From NCBI GenBank assembly GCA_000955785.1, contig JYOD01000112.1:1-48944 (forward strand): a DNA stretch of 48,944 bases, written 5' to 3'. Within the stretch, counting starts at the first letter, position 1; every line of letters begins with the position of its first letter. The notes under the pieces were generated by a model. It saw only the letters and a list, made by a program, of their open reading frames with translations, ran no database searches and was not told where the DNA came from. The position numbers and the translations under genes were made by a program. Positions 23,414 through 33,196 of this stretch are shown here, in pieces. This DNA is from Burkholderiaceae bacterium 16 (lineage in GTDB: Bacteria > Pseudomonadota > Gammaproteobacteria > Burkholderiales > Burkholderiaceae).

Positions 23414-24811
23414 ATGCAAGACCTCGCCGGCGTGCCGGCCCGGACAGTGTCCGGACCACGCACGTATTACCGCTATTGGTTCCTGTGCCTGCTCATCCTG
23501 GTGTATGCCTCAAGCTTCGTCGACCGCATTTTCATTTCGGTCGTGGCCCAGAAGATCAAGGCTGAGATGAGCCTGTCCGACGTCCAACTGGGAATCCTGG
23601 GCGGCCTGGCGTTCTCGATCCTGTACGCGACACTCAGCATACCCGTGGCACGGCTGGCCGAACGGCGCAACCGCGTTAAGCTGATTTCCGTTTCCATCGC
23701 GCTGTGGTCTGCGATGACCGCACTGTGCGGGACCGCGGGGAATTTCTGGCACCTGCTGCTGTATCGCCTGGGCGTGGGGATCGGCGAAGCTGGTTGCACA
23801 CCGGCTGCCCATTCCCTGATTGCCGACCAGTTCCCTCCCGAGCGGCGTGCCACGGCCTTTTCCCTGTATGCGCTGGGGCCGCCGCTGGGCGTTATCGCGG
23901 GGGCCATTGGCGGCAGCTGGCTTGCGCAAAGGCTGGGCTGGCGGGAAGCCTTCTATGTGGTGGGATTGCCGGGCCTCATCCTCGGTGGCCTGGCATGGCT
24001 GACCCTGAAAGAGCCCAAGCGCGGCGCCAGCGATCCGGACCATGCCAATGCGCAGGAGGTGCCGTCCCTGCGGGAAGTGCTGTCGCTGTTGATGCGCAGC
24101 CGGGCCTTTGTGCAGTTTCTACTGGGCACGGTCATCTGTGCATTCGCGCAGTACGCGATCAACCTCTTCATGCCGGTTTACCTGGCACGCGTCTTCGGCA
24201 TGGATATGGTGCAGGCAGGCCTGGCTTTCGGCCTGATCGTGGGGATAGGCGGTCTGGCGGGCAATGCACTGGGCGGCTTCGCGGCTGATACGGCCGGCAG
24301 GTACGACCGGCGCTGGTACGCCTGGGTACCGGCTTGCGGCACGCTGCTTGGCTTCCCGCTCGCGGCGATCGCCTTTCTGCAGCATGACTGGCATGTTGCC
24401 GTGCCCCTGCTGCTACTGTGCACGCTGATGCTGAATGTCTGGAACGGCCCGACTTTTGCCGTGGTACACGGCCTTGTTTCGCCTCGCATGCGTGCCACGG
24501 CGTCAGCGATCGTCTTTCTTGCGATGAACCTGATCGGGCAAGGCTTCGGCCCGCCGACCATCGGCATGCTGAGCGATCTGTTTGCCTCGCACATCTTTGC
24601 CGCCGGCAATTTCCAGGCAATGTGCCACGCGGGGCAAAGCGGCGGGCACGCGGTGGCGGCCTGGCAGGGTCCGGCGGCGGCGGCCTGCGCGCAAGCTTCG
24701 GCGCAGGGACTGCGCTATGCCATGCTGGCGATGAGCGTGATCTTTGCGTGGGCAAGCCTGCACTACTTCTTTGCAAGCCGGCAACTCGGACGGCGGGCTG
24801 CCGTGTGCTGA
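23414..24811 (+). CDS. MFS transporter (spinster-like/aromatic acid type)
   Basis: A 465-residue membrane protein with about 12 hydrophobic segments. The first helix ends SSFVDRIFIS and the loop after helix 2 carries the MFS pattern VARLAERRNRVKL; the block YRLGVGIGEAGCTPAAHSL is typical of spinster-like MFS members. A C-terminal loop near 400 is unusually rich in Cys, His and Gln (MCHAGQSGGHA). AGGAGACC precedes the ATG. With the porin and two Bug proteins it probably completes uptake of the substrate of the locus. Its gene is divergent from the second GntR. Confidence 0.9.
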   Translation: MQDLAGVPARTVSGPRTYYRYWFLCLLILVYASSFVDRIFISVVAQKIKAEMSLSDVQLGILGGLAFSILYATLSIPVARLAERRNRVKLISVSIALWSAMTALCGTAGNFWHLLLYRLGVGIGEAGCTPAAHSLIADQFPPERRATAFSLYALGPPLGVIAGAIGGSWLAQRLGWREAFYVVGLPGLILGGLAWLTLKEPKRGASDPDHANAQEVPSLREVLSLLMRSRAFVQFLLGTVICAFAQYAINLFMPVYLARVFGMDMVQAGLAFGLIVGIGGLAGNALGGFAADTAGRYDRRWYAWVPACGTLLGFPLAAIAFLQHDWHVAVPLLLLCTLMLNVWNGPTFAVVHGLVSPRMRATASAIVFLAMNLIGQGFGPPTIGMLSDLFASHIFAAGNFQAMCHAGQSGGHAVAAWQGPAAAACAQASAQGLRYAMLAMSVIFAWASLHYFFASRQLGRRAAVC

Positions 24812-25082
24812 ACGCTGGCGTGGCGGCTGCGGCTACCCGGCCGCGAAAGCCGATATCCCGGAACTGGCTAACGCACCAGCAGACCAAGCCGCGGTCCCTG
24901 CCCGCGTGTGCACCGGGTAGGCCATTCCAGTTCTTCCACGCTCCTTCCCCTTCGTTGGTTGGGATTCAGTTTCGACATGCCATCATGGCACGTCAACACG
25001 GCTGTCGTGCTGAGCGAGCGGCAGATGAGCATGCTTTGCTCCAATACCACTCGTCGGTCTGAGGCGGAGCATCGTTAGGTAA

Positions 25083-26123
25083 TCAGTGTGCCTCGGATGC
25101 GCTGAACCGTCGCCTGTAGTAACCCGGACTAGTTCCAAGCCGAGTCCTGAAATGATTGCGCAAAGTGGCTGCGGCACCAAAACCGACTTGCACCGCGATT
25201 TCATCCACGGATAAATCGGTCTCTTCGAGCAATGCCCTGGCCCGGCCCAGGCGCTCGGAAAGCAGCCACTCCCCTGGCGGCGTCCCCATCGCACTGACAA
25301 AGTGCCGCTGAAAGGTTCGGGCACTCATCGCCGATTGTTTTGCCATTCTGACAATCGACCAGCCTTCATCCAATGTTGCGCGCACCGCGTCCACCAAGGG
25401 TGCCAGCGAAGAGCCGCTACGCTTTGAGACCGGCTCGTCGATATATTGGGCCTGCCCTCCTTCGCGGTGGGGTGGCATGACAAGTCGGCGTGCGACCTGA
25501 TTGGCTGCGCGCGGGCCAAGGTCCCGGCGAATCATGTGAAGGCACAAGTCGATTCCCGCCGCACTACCGGCAGACGTGAGGACATCGCCGGCATCGACGT
25601 AGAGCACGTCCGCTTCCACGTGGACTTCCGGATATCGCGCCGCGAGTGCCGCGGCATGACGCCAGTGCGTAGTCGCACGCTTTCCGTCGAGCAACCCTGC
25701 TGCCGCCAGGACAAAGGCGCCCGTGCAGATTGACATGATGCGCGCCCCGCGTTTATTCGCCTTCCTCAACGCGCGGCAAAGTTCCGGCGGGACGTCCGCT
25801 TCGATGCCGCGCCACCCCGGGATGATAATGGTTTTCGCTTTGGCCAGGAGTTCGAGGCCACCGTCAGCCTGTACCTGGATGCCACCCGAACCGCGCAACC
25901 TCCCCGATTCGGCGGAACAGGTCATGAAGCGATACCAGTTGTCGCCCATTTCAGGTCTTGGCAGACCGAACACTTCAACGGCGCAGCCGTATTCAAAGAG
26001 GCTCAGACCGTCATACACGACGACGGCAACCAGTCCTGCGCTGACAGATGATTGTGATTTGGTCTTTGGCACGATAGGGACGGATATTGGCTTTGATGCC
26101 ACTAGCAGTCGATTTTGCCCCAT
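25083..26123 (-). CDS. GlxA/FtrA-type AraC regulator with DJ-1/PfpI domain
   Basis: About 346 residues: an N-terminal DJ-1/PfpI-like domain (VAVVVYDGLSLFEYG; nucleophile-elbow region SICTGAFVLAAAG) fused to a C-terminal AraC double HTH (SARTFQRHF, then VAAQ-type IAVQVGFGAAATLRNHFR). Such regulators sense small amines, amino acids or related metabolites and generally activate nearby genes. The start at 26123 is an ATG; a TTG at 26141 has a stronger purine-rich site (GGGGGAGGG) just upstream and would add six residues. Divergent from DUF3088-trxB, so those or the sulfur genes further right are candidate targets. Confidence 0.88.
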   Translation of the reverse strand: MGQNRLLVASKPISVPIVPKTKSQSSVSAGLVAVVVYDGLSLFEYGCAVEVFGLPRPEMGDNWYRFMTCSAESGRLRGSGGIQVQADGGLELLAKAKTIIIPGWRGIEADVPPELCRALRKANKRGARIMSICTGAFVLAAAGLLDGKRATTHWRHAAALAARYPEVHVEADVLYVDAGDVLTSAGSAAGIDLCLHMIRRDLGPRAANQVARRLVMPPHREGGQAQYIDEPVSKRSGSSLAPLVDAVRATLDEGWSIVRMAKQSAMSARTFQRHFVSAMGTPPGEWLLSERLGRARALLEETDLSVDEIAVQVGFGAAATLRNHFRTRLGTSPGYYRRRFSASEAH

Positions 26124-26337
26124 CTGCTCTATGTCTCGCAAGGCCCTCCCCCGTGTCTGATGCGTGTGCTGCGGTCCTGATCAATGCCCCTCCTCTCAAG
26201 TTGGCACGATCTTTACGCAAGTTGTCGTTCGCGCCACTAGTGGGTTCAACTTGCGCCGCTTATCCTGTGATCGGTGGTTCGCGGTACGGAAAGCAACGCG
26301 CGTCCGCCAGCAATTTCAACCCGCAGAGAGAGTGAAA

Positions 26338-26685
26338 GTGAAAGACAAACTATTCATGCTTCGCCCCGGCTTTTTTTCAGGCTCGGAAGGTCCGTTCTAT
26401 TGTGGAGATTCCGTTGCCGTTGAAGGCCTGCTCGGTTTCTTCCCGCAGTTGCGCAATGAAGTTGATGTCGAATACATCGATGCGCCCCGCCCTCGCATGG
26501 CAATTGTCGAACTGATCGGCGAGGCGAACCAGTCCGCGCCTGTCCTGGTGCTGGGCGCCGGGCGCGCGCCGGTCGATGACGGTGTGGAGATTCAAGTACA
26601 CGGTCAGACGCGTTTTATCGATTCGCCCGACCATATCCGTCGATACCTGTCGTCGCAGTACGGTGTGGCGCGTCCCGCCTCCTGA
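26338..26685 (+). CDS. DUF3088 family protein
   Basis: A protein of about 115 residues of unknown function. The N-terminus MKDKLFMLRPGFF, then GPFYCGDSVAVEGLL, and RRYLSSQYGV near the C-terminus match the DUF3088 pattern, which looks thioredoxin/glutaredoxin-like with a single Cys where a redox site would be. The start is taken as GTG 26338, with GAGAGAG upstream; an ATG at 26356 is internal to the conserved block. Redox function is only suggested by the fold and by trxB 195 bp downstream. Confidence 0.75.
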   Translation: MKDKLFMLRPGFFSGSEGPFYCGDSVAVEGLLGFFPQLRNEVDVEYIDAPRPRMAIVELIGEANQSAPVLVLGAGRAPVDDGVEIQVHGQTRFIDSPDHIRRYLSSQYGVARPAS

Positions 26686-26879
26686 CTACAGCCCAACCCG
26701 GCTCATGCGTGAAGAGGCCTTCCATGCAACCCCGGCGCGCCATCGCAACCATTGCGATCGGCGGCATCATCTACCGCAACATTGCGGTACCCATGCGTGG
26801 CGGGCCTCGACTTCGACCCTGTTCGGTAATCGCTTCAGATGTTCGCCTGAAGTCTCTTGAATAAGCTACGGATTCTCCA

Positions 26880-27836
26880 ATGTCTTCGCCCAAGCATGCC
26901 AAGGTCCTGATTCTCGGTTCCGGCCCTGCCGGCTACACCGCCGCCGTCTATGCAGCGCGCGCCAACCTGTCGCCGGTGCTCGTCACGGGTCTTGCGCAGG
27001 GCGGCCAACTGATGAGTACGACTGATGTCGAAAACTGGCCGGCAGATGCGACCGGCGTGCAGGGCCCCGAGTTGATGCAGCGCTTTCTCGACCACGCGGA
27101 ACGCTTCAACACCGAGATCGTGTTCGACCACATCCACACGGCGAAGCTCGACGAGAAGCCGATCCGCCTGATCGGCGATGCCGGCGAGTACACCTGCGAC
27201 GCGCTAATCATCGCGACCGGCGCATCCGCACGGTATCTCGGCCTGCCCTCCGAGGAATCCTTCATGGGCCGCGGCGTGTCCGCCTGCGCGACCTGCGATG
27301 GCTTCTTCTACCAGCAGCAGCATGTGGCTGTGGTTGGCGGCGGCAATACGGCAGTCGAGGAAGCGCTGTATCTGGCTGGCATCGCGAAGAAGGTCACGGT
27401 GATCCATCGCCGCGACAAGTTCCGCGCCGAGCCGATCCTGGTCGATCGTCTGCTTGAGAAGGAGAGGCAAGGCGCCATCGAGATCAAATGGAACCACGTG
27501 CTCGACGAAGTGAATGGCGACGCGGCCGGCGTGACCGGCCTGCGCCTCAGGCATGCGCAAACCGGCGAGATCGCTGACCTCCCGGTGCAAGGCGTCTTCA
27601 TCGCCATCGGCCACAAGCCGAACACCGATCTCTTCAAGGGCCAGCTCGAGATGAAGCACGGCTACATCATCACGAACGGCGGCCTCTCGGGCAACGTCAC
27701 GGGCACGAGCGTGCCGGGCGTGTTCGCGGCGGGCGACGTGCAGGACCACATCTATCGGCAGGCGATCACCAGCGCCGGCACCGGCTGCATGGCCGCGCTC
27801 GATGCGCAGCGATATCTGGAAGGTACGCTGGCCTGA
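26880..27836 (+). CDS. trxB: Thioredoxin-disulfide reductase
   Basis: A 318-residue flavoprotein. FAD motif LILGSGPAGYTAAVYAARA at the N-terminus, active disulfide CATC in GVSACATCDGFFY (about 137-149), NADPH motif VVGGGNTAVEEALYL, and C-terminal FAD block GVFAAGDVQDHIYRQA. It reduces thioredoxin with NADPH in the cytoplasm. The gene stands apart from cell-cycle genes that often flank the housekeeping copy in Burkholderiaceae, here next to DUF3088 and DUF6356 genes and upstream of cystine uptake. Whether it is the main or an extra copy cannot be told from this window. Confidence 0.95.
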   Translation: MSSPKHAKVLILGSGPAGYTAAVYAARANLSPVLVTGLAQGGQLMSTTDVENWPADATGVQGPELMQRFLDHAERFNTEIVFDHIHTAKLDEKPIRLIGDAGEYTCDALIIATGASARYLGLPSEESFMGRGVSACATCDGFFYQQQHVAVVGGGNTAVEEALYLAGIAKKVTVIHRRDKFRAEPILVDRLLEKERQGAIEIKWNHVLDEVNGDAAGVTGLRLRHAQTGEIADLPVQGVFIAIGHKPNTDLFKGQLEMKHGYIITNGGLSGNVTGTSVPGVFAAGDVQDHIYRQAITSAGTGCMAALDAQRYLEGTLA

Positions 27837-28010
27837 ATTTCTCCGTTGCGTGGTCACAGTAGAAAATTTTTCCAATTATAAGCGTGAGGTTGGGTATTTT
27901 TTGGAAGCCTTTTGCCGGATTCGAAGACTATGATTTCTCTCACAAACAGCGCGAAACCGGCTTTCCAATCCGGGACCAGACGACGCGCAACACCGAATCA
28001 CGCCCCCACC

Positions 28011-28244
28011 ATGACAACAATATTCCGGCTCTTCAAGGCGCATCCCGCATCCGTAGGCGAGAGCTATCTGCAGCATATGTCGTCGTCGTTTTCGTTCGGC
28101 GCGTCGATGCTGTTCGCTTCGATGGCGGCGCTCGTGCACGGCATCCTGCCTTTTCTCTTCGTCACCACGGGCAGCAACACGATCTCGCGACTGCATGAGC
28201 GCATGGTCACCCATCGCAACCGCATGGCGTCGCGTCACCGATAA
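28011..28244 (+). CDS. DUF6356 family small protein
   Basis: A 77-residue protein of unknown function. It starts MTTIFRLFKAHPASVGESY, continues HMSSSFSFGASMLFASMAALVH and has one hydrophobic stretch (ALVHGILPFLFVTTG), then a basic tail. The motif F(x)AHPASVGE(x)Y is characteristic of DUF6356, small likely membrane-associated proteins of proteobacteria. The ATG at 28011 follows a weak ribosome site. It lies 175 bp after trxB and 23 bp before the aminotransferase gene. Confidence 0.75.
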   Translation: MTTIFRLFKAHPASVGESYLQHMSSSFSFGASMLFASMAALVHGILPFLFVTTGSNTISRLHERMVTHRNRMASRHR

Positions 28245-28267
28245 GCAAGCCCCCCTTCGACACCAAC

Positions 28268-29539
28268 ATGACAAGCTCACTAGCGTCTTCCCTGCTACGC
28301 CCGGTCCCCTACATGGGCGTGATCCACGTCGTTCACGAAGCCGTCAAGCTCGGCTTCCAGAACGGTCATCCCGACTGGTGCAACCTCGGCCAAGGGCAGC
28401 CTGAAATCGGGCCCATGGCAGGCGCGCCGGAACGGCTGGCTTCATTGGAGTTCGACGTGACAGATTGCGCCTACGGGCCGGTCGGCGGCATCGATGCCCT
28501 GCGTCAGGCGGTGGCGAACGATTACAACCGTCGCTATCGTCGCGGCAAGGCATCGCAGTACACGAAGGACAATGTCGCGATCGCGTCCGGTGGGCGGCTT
28601 GCGCTGTCGCGCCTGCTCGCCACCCTTGGAGAAATTCGTCTGGGCCACGTCGTGCCCGACTACACCGCCTACGAAGATCTGATCGCCTACCACCGCCATC
28701 GCTTCACGCCGGTCACGCTGCCCGTGGGGCCCGAAGACGGCTTTGCCATCCCGGCGCAGGCGCTCGGGGGATTGATCGCCAGGGAAAAACTGGGCGCGCT
28801 GCTGTGGAGCAATCCCAACAACCCCACGGGCGCCGTGGTGCGTGATGAAGCGCTGGCGCAGTATGTGGCGGCGGCGCGCAACACGGGCTGCTGGATGCTG
28901 CTCGACGAGTTCTATTCGCACTTCGTGTTCGAAGATGGCCACGCCCCCGCGGACCAGCCGGTGTCTGCCGCCGAGTTTGTCGAGGACGTGGAGACGGACC
29001 CGGTCGTCATCGTCGACGGCCTGACGAAGAATCACCGTTACCCCGGCCTTCGCGTAGGCTGGGTGGTGGGGCCTGCCGACGTGATAGACATGATCAGCCG
29101 TGCGGCAAGCGCCATCGACGGCGGCCCGCCGACGATCGTGCAACGGCTTGCCGTGCAGGCGCTGCAGCATGAGCGTGCGGATCAGGAAACGTCCGCATTG
29201 CGGGAAATATTCGCCAGGAAGCGCCGCATCATGCTCGACGCGCTGACCGACATGGGTGTCGAAATCCCCTGCCCCGGCAACGGCACGTTCTATCTGTGGG
29301 GCAGGGTGCATCGGCTGCCCGCGCCGCTGACCACCGCGGACACCTTCTTTACCGAGGGCCTCAAGCGCAAGGTCATGACCGTGCCCGGCAGGTTCTTCGA
29401 CGTCAATCCGGGAAAGCAGCGAGCGAACGAGTATATCGACGCAAGCTGGGTGCGCTTCTCGTTCGGTCCGCCCGAGCCCAATCTCCGCATGGGACTGGAG
29501 CGCCTGGGCGACATGGTCAACAGCGCCAGACGAGGGTAA
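28268..29539 (+). CDS. Class I/II PLP-dependent aminotransferase
   Basis: A 423-residue fold-type I aminotransferase. The substrate/PLP blocks are YGPVGGIDALRQAVA, LWSNPNNPTGAVV, LLDEFYSHF, the PLP lysine in DGLTKNHRYPG and the carboxylate-binding arginine in WVRFSFG. It exchanges amino groups between an amino acid and a 2-oxo acid; the substrate cannot be read off. The cystathionine beta-lyase-like gene begins five bases after its stop codon, so both probably act on the same sulfur amino acids. Confidence 0.9.
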   Translation: MTSSLASSLLRPVPYMGVIHVVHEAVKLGFQNGHPDWCNLGQGQPEIGPMAGAPERLASLEFDVTDCAYGPVGGIDALRQAVANDYNRRYRRGKASQYTKDNVAIASGGRLALSRLLATLGEIRLGHVVPDYTAYEDLIAYHRHRFTPVTLPVGPEDGFAIPAQALGGLIAREKLGALLWSNPNNPTGAVVRDEALAQYVAAARNTGCWMLLDEFYSHFVFEDGHAPADQPVSAAEFVEDVETDPVVIVDGLTKNHRYPGLRVGWVVGPADVIDMISRAASAIDGGPPTIVQRLAVQALQHERADQETSALREIFARKRRIMLDALTDMGVEIPCPGNGTFYLWGRVHRLPAPLTTADTFFTEGLKRKVMTVPGRFFDVNPGKQRANEYIDASWVRFSFGPPEPNLRMGLERLGDMVNSARRG

Positions 29540-29544
29540 TCCAG

Positions 29545-30723
29545 ATGTCCCCCGATACCTACCTCTCGCACGGCATCATCGATCCCGACGATTTCGGCGG
29601 CGTCGTCAATCCGCCGGTCTTCCACGCGTCGACCGTGACGTTTCGCAATCTCGACGACATGGAAGCGCGCGGGCGCGCCATGTCTGGCGCCGACACGGAT
29701 GTCATGTGGTACGGCCGCAAAGGCACGCCGACCACCTTCGCGTTGCAGAATGCCTTGGCGCAGCTCGAAGGCGGGCACCGTTCGCTGCTGGTGTCGTCGG
29801 GCCTGGCGGCGTGTACGAGCGCGATCATGGCGTTCGTCAAAGCCGGCGATCACATCCTGGTGAGTGACAGCGTCTATGGCCCGACGCGCCACTACGTCGA
29901 AACGGTACTTGCCCGCTGCAACGTGTCGGCGACGTTCTACGACCCCACGCTTGGGTCGGACATCGCGGCCTTGTTCCGTCCGACCACGACCCTCGTGTTC
30001 GCCGAGTCACCGGGTTCACAGACGTTCGAAATGCAGGACATTCCTGCCATTGCGAAGGTCGCACACCGGCATGGCGCGGTCGTCGTCATCGACAACACGT
30101 GGGCCACACCCTTGTTCTTCAAGCCATTCGAGCACGGCGTGGATGTCTCCGTGCATGCGGGGACGAAATACATCGTCGGGCATTCTGACGCTTTGATGGG
30201 TGTGATCACGACCAACCGTGAGGCATGGAAAACGGTGCGCGAGTATGTCTTTGCCACTGGTCAGCACGCGGGCCCGGACGACGTTTATCTCGCACAGCGC
30301 GGCTTGCGGACGATGGCCGTGCGCCTTGAGCGGCATCAGCGTAGCGGGCTGGCCATTGCCGATTGGCTGGCGGGTCGGCCGGAGGTGGCCCAGGTGTTGC
30401 ACCCCGGGCTCCCTGGTGCGCCGGGCCATGCACTCTGGCGTCGGGATTTCACGGGGGCTTCAGGATTGTTCAGCGTCGTACTCAAGCCCGGATATGGGCG
30501 TGAGGCGTTCCGCGCCTTCATCGACGACCTGAAGCTGTTCCGCCTGGGCTTTTCCTGGGGCGGATTCGAGAGTCTGGTGATGCCCTTCGATCCCAAGGAA
30601 GAGCGCCCCGCAGCCGCATGGCCATATGCCGGCCAGGCATTTCGATTGCACGTCGGCCTTGAGGCCAAGGAGGATTTGATCACGGATCTGGAGACCGCGT
30701 TCCGCCGACTTGTCGGGCAATAG
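29545..30723 (+). CDS. metC: Cystathionine beta-lyase-like PLP enzyme
   Basis: A 392-residue Cys/Met-metabolism PLP enzyme. VMWYGRKGTPT supplies the tyrosine/arginine that contact the PLP phosphate from the neighbouring subunit, HAGTKYIVGHSD carries the PLP lysine, and SWGGFESLVMP is the C-terminal block of MetC-type enzymes. MetC cleaves cystathionine to homocysteine, pyruvate and ammonia, and many members also act on cystine or cysteine. The ATG at 29545 is used although the frame is open farther upstream into the aminotransferase gene. Followed by the cystine-type importer. Confidence 0.85.
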   Translation: MSPDTYLSHGIIDPDDFGGVVNPPVFHASTVTFRNLDDMEARGRAMSGADTDVMWYGRKGTPTTFALQNALAQLEGGHRSLLVSSGLAACTSAIMAFVKAGDHILVSDSVYGPTRHYVETVLARCNVSATFYDPTLGSDIAALFRPTTTLVFAESPGSQTFEMQDIPAIAKVAHRHGAVVVIDNTWATPLFFKPFEHGVDVSVHAGTKYIVGHSDALMGVITTNREAWKTVREYVFATGQHAGPDDVYLAQRGLRTMAVRLERHQRSGLAIADWLAGRPEVAQVLHPGLPGAPGHALWRRDFTGASGLFSVVLKPGYGREAFRAFIDDLKLFRLGFSWGGFESLVMPFDPKEERPAAAWPYAGQAFRLHVGLEAKEDLITDLETAFRRLVGQ

Positions 30724-30767
30724 CGTTGCCCTTCAAAAAATACTTATACCCACATTGGAGACAAGGA

Positions 30768-31568
30768 ATGAAATCCCTGAAGTTACTGTTGCAAAGCGCG
30801 TGCATCGCGATCCTCCTAAATGTCTCGACGCCTGCCGTGCACGCTGAAGATCTGCTGGATTCGGTCAAAGCCAGCGGTGTCCTGAAAGTCGCCATGGAGG
30901 GCACCTACCCGCCTTTCGGCTATCGCAATGGCGACGGCCAGCTCGACGGCTTTGACGTGGCCGTTGCCAAAGCCGTGGCCGACAAGTTGGGATTGAAGAC
31001 CCAGTTCATCACCACCGAGTGGAGTGGCATCATAGCCGGCTTGCAAGCCGGCAAGTTCGACGTCATCGTCAACCAGGTGAGCATCACGCCGGCACGCCGC
31101 CAGGCCCTGGATTTCACCCAGCCATACGTGTATTCCGCGGTCCAGGTGCTTCAGCGCAACGATGACAAGCGCGAGTTCCAATCGCTGGAGGAACTGAAGG
31201 GGAAATCAGTCGGCGTCACGCTGGGCAGCAACTATGCCGAACTGGCCAAATCGGTGCCGGGTATCCTGGTGCAGACCTATCCGGGTACATCGGAAAACCT
31301 GCGTGACCTATCGGCCGGGCGCATCGATGCCGCTCTCAATGACCGCCTGATGCTGCCGTACCTGATCAAGAACTCCAAGATGCCGCTACGCACCGGCGCG
31401 CTGCTTGCTGGCACGAAGCTTGAGATGGGCATCCCGTTCCGCAAGGGCAACCCCAAGTTTGCCAAAGCCATTGACGACGCGCTGAACGCGCTGCAGCAGG
31501 ATGGCACATTGCGCAAGCTGTCCATCCAGTGGCTGGGCACCGACGCCAGCAGACCCATCACTCAGTAA
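30768..31568 (+). CDS. tcyJ: Cystine/polar amino acid ABC transporter, periplasmic binding protein
   Basis: A 266-residue type-3 binding protein: signal peptide of about 26 residues ending VHAED, then VLKVAMEGTYPPFGYRN, GFDVAVAKAVADKLG and FDVIVNQVSITPAR, matching the FliY/TcyJ cystine-binding group. Binds the amino acid in the periplasm and delivers it to the permease. ACAAGGA precedes the ATG at 30768. The order binding protein, permease, ATPase, D-cysteine desulfhydrase has the same set of partners as fliY-dcyD-yecS-yecC of enterobacteria, which supports cystine as ligand. Confidence 0.85.
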   Translation: MKSLKLLLQSACIAILLNVSTPAVHAEDLLDSVKASGVLKVAMEGTYPPFGYRNGDGQLDGFDVAVAKAVADKLGLKTQFITTEWSGIIAGLQAGKFDVIVNQVSITPARRQALDFTQPYVYSAVQVLQRNDDKREFQSLEELKGKSVGVTLGSNYAELAKSVPGILVQTYPGTSENLRDLSAGRIDAALNDRLMLPYLIKNSKMPLRTGALLAGTKLEMGIPFRKGNPKFAKAIDDALNALQQDGTLRKLSIQWLGTDASRPITQ

Positions 31569-31649
31569 TCGCTGCCACGCGGGCCAGCTCGTCCCATCGC
31601 TTCAGGCGTGGGCCTGGCCGGCCACGCGGCCACTGCTACGGATCGAATC

Positions 31650-32309
31650 ATGGAACCTCTTGAACTTGTTATTCATGCATCTCCAGTACTCCTGCACGGA
31701 GCGGCGATCACCGTGAAATTTGCGTTGGCGTCGATGGTGTTTGGCCTGCTGGTCGGGATCGTGGTCGCCATCATGGGTATCAGCGCCAGTCCAATCCTCG
31801 GCGGTATTGCCCGCGCCTATGTCAGTGTCATGCGCGGCACGCCACTGCTGGTGCAGATGTTTGTTGTCTACTATGGCCTGCCAGATCTCGGCATTGCCCT
31901 TGACCCCACCAGCGCCGGCATCCTTACGCTCACGGCCAATGCCGGCGCGTACCTGTCGGAAAGCATGCGCGGCGCGATTCTCGGTATCAACAGAGGGCAA
32001 TGGAGCGCAGCGCACAGCCTCGGGCTGAGCCATCTGCAGACGCTGCGTTACATCGTCTGCCCGCAAGCATTGCGGCTTGCCGTGCCAAGCCTCGGCAACA
32101 CGCTCATCAGCCTGATCAAGGATACGTCGCTGGTGTCAGTCATCACCGTGACCGAGTTGCTTAGGTCGTCGCAGGAGATCATTGCATCGACCTTCCAGCC
32201 GCTTCCCTTGTATCTATCGGTAGCAGCGATTTACTGGCTGTTGAGCACCGGATTGTCATGGATGCAGCGTCGCCTCGAGGCGCGGCTGACACTGCCTGCG
32301 ACGCGTTGA
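31650..32309 (+). CDS. tcyL: Cystine/polar amino acid ABC transporter, permease
   Basis: A 219-residue HisM-type inner-membrane permease with about five hydrophobic helices. YVSVMRGTPLLVQMF and the EAA loop around QWSAAHSLGLSHLQTLRYIV identify it. It forms the translocation pore with the ATPase encoded 52 bp downstream. The start at MEPLELV is chosen; an upstream extension would be polar and unconserved. The gene follows the binding-protein gene by 81 bp. Confidence 0.9.
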   Translation: MEPLELVIHASPVLLHGAAITVKFALASMVFGLLVGIVVAIMGISASPILGGIARAYVSVMRGTPLLVQMFVVYYGLPDLGIALDPTSAGILTLTANAGAYLSESMRGAILGINRGQWSAAHSLGLSHLQTLRYIVCPQALRLAVPSLGNTLISLIKDTSLVSVITVTELLRSSQEIIASTFQPLPLYLSVAAIYWLLSTGLSWMQRRLEARLTLPATR

Positions 32310-32361
32310 TTTAGCGGGTCGGGAAACCGAAGAAAATAATCTGCAAGTAGGAGACAAAGCG

Positions 32362-33087
32362 ATGATCGCGCTCGAAGGCGTATCGAAGTGGTACGGTCAG
32401 TTCAAGGTGCTTGATGCGTGCAGCACCCAGGTAGGCAAAGGCGAGGTCGTGGTCATCTGCGGCCCTTCCGGATCAGGAAAATCCACCCTGATCAAAACGG
32501 TCAACGGGCTCGAGCCATTCCAGCAGGGCCGGATCAGTGTGGACGGGGTGATGGTCGGCGAACCAAAGATCAAGCTCGCCCAGTTGCGCGCGCGGGTTGG
32601 CATGGTGTTTCAGCATTTTGAGCTGTTCCCGCATCTGTCCATTCTCGACAACCTGTCGCTGGCGCAGATCAAGGTGCTGAAACGCCGCAAAGAGGAGGCG
32701 CAGGACAACGGCATGCGGCTGCTCGAGCGCGTCGGCCTGAAGGCCCATGCGCAGAAATTCCCCGGGCAGCTTTCGGGCGGGCAACAACAGCGCGTTGCGA
32801 TTGCGCGCGCACTGTCGATGGATCCGGTCGCCATGTTGTTCGACGAACCGACATCGGCGCTTGATCCCGAGATGATCAACGAGGTGCTGGACGTGATGGT
32901 CGAACTTGCACGCGAGGGCATGACGATGATCTGCGTCACGCATGAAATGGGGTTCGCAAAGAAGGTCGCCAACCGCGTGATTTTCATGGATGGCGGCGCC
33001 ATCGTCGAAGACACCGGCAAGGAAGCCTTCTTCGGCGACCCGAAGTCGGCCCGCGCCAAGGAATTCCTCGCCAGGATCCTGCACTGA
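32362..33087 (+). CDS. tcyN: Cystine/polar amino acid ABC transporter, ATP-binding protein
   Basis: A 241-residue ABC ATPase. Walker A GPSGSGKS is at 34-41, the signature LSGGQQQR mid-protein, Walker B MLFDEP and the switch histidine in VTHEM follow. It energises the permease. AGGAGAC precedes the ATG. Sequence alone cannot separate cystine from glutamine-type systems; the D-cysteine desulfhydrase gene downstream favours cystine. Confidence 0.92.
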   Translation: MIALEGVSKWYGQFKVLDACSTQVGKGEVVVICGPSGSGKSTLIKTVNGLEPFQQGRISVDGVMVGEPKIKLAQLRARVGMVFQHFELFPHLSILDNLSLAQIKVLKRRKEEAQDNGMRLLERVGLKAHAQKFPGQLSGGQQQRVAIARALSMDPVAMLFDEPTSALDPEMINEVLDVMVELAREGMTMICVTHEMGFAKKVANRVIFMDGGAIVEDTGKEAFFGDPKSARAKEFLARILH

Positions 33088-33196
33088 TTCACGCAGGCTT
33101 GCCTGAAGGCGGGCGACCGTCATGGGGCGACCGACGTCCCCGGTGACACCGCACCCCGCCTTCCCGTCTTGGTCCACCTACCCCGGAGTCGAAATT

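Noticed and set aside
26724..26864. A 46-codon frame between DUF3088 and trxB with GAGG upstream
   Set aside because: It has a plausible ribosome site but no recognisable sequence, and its arginine-rich second half looks non-coding.
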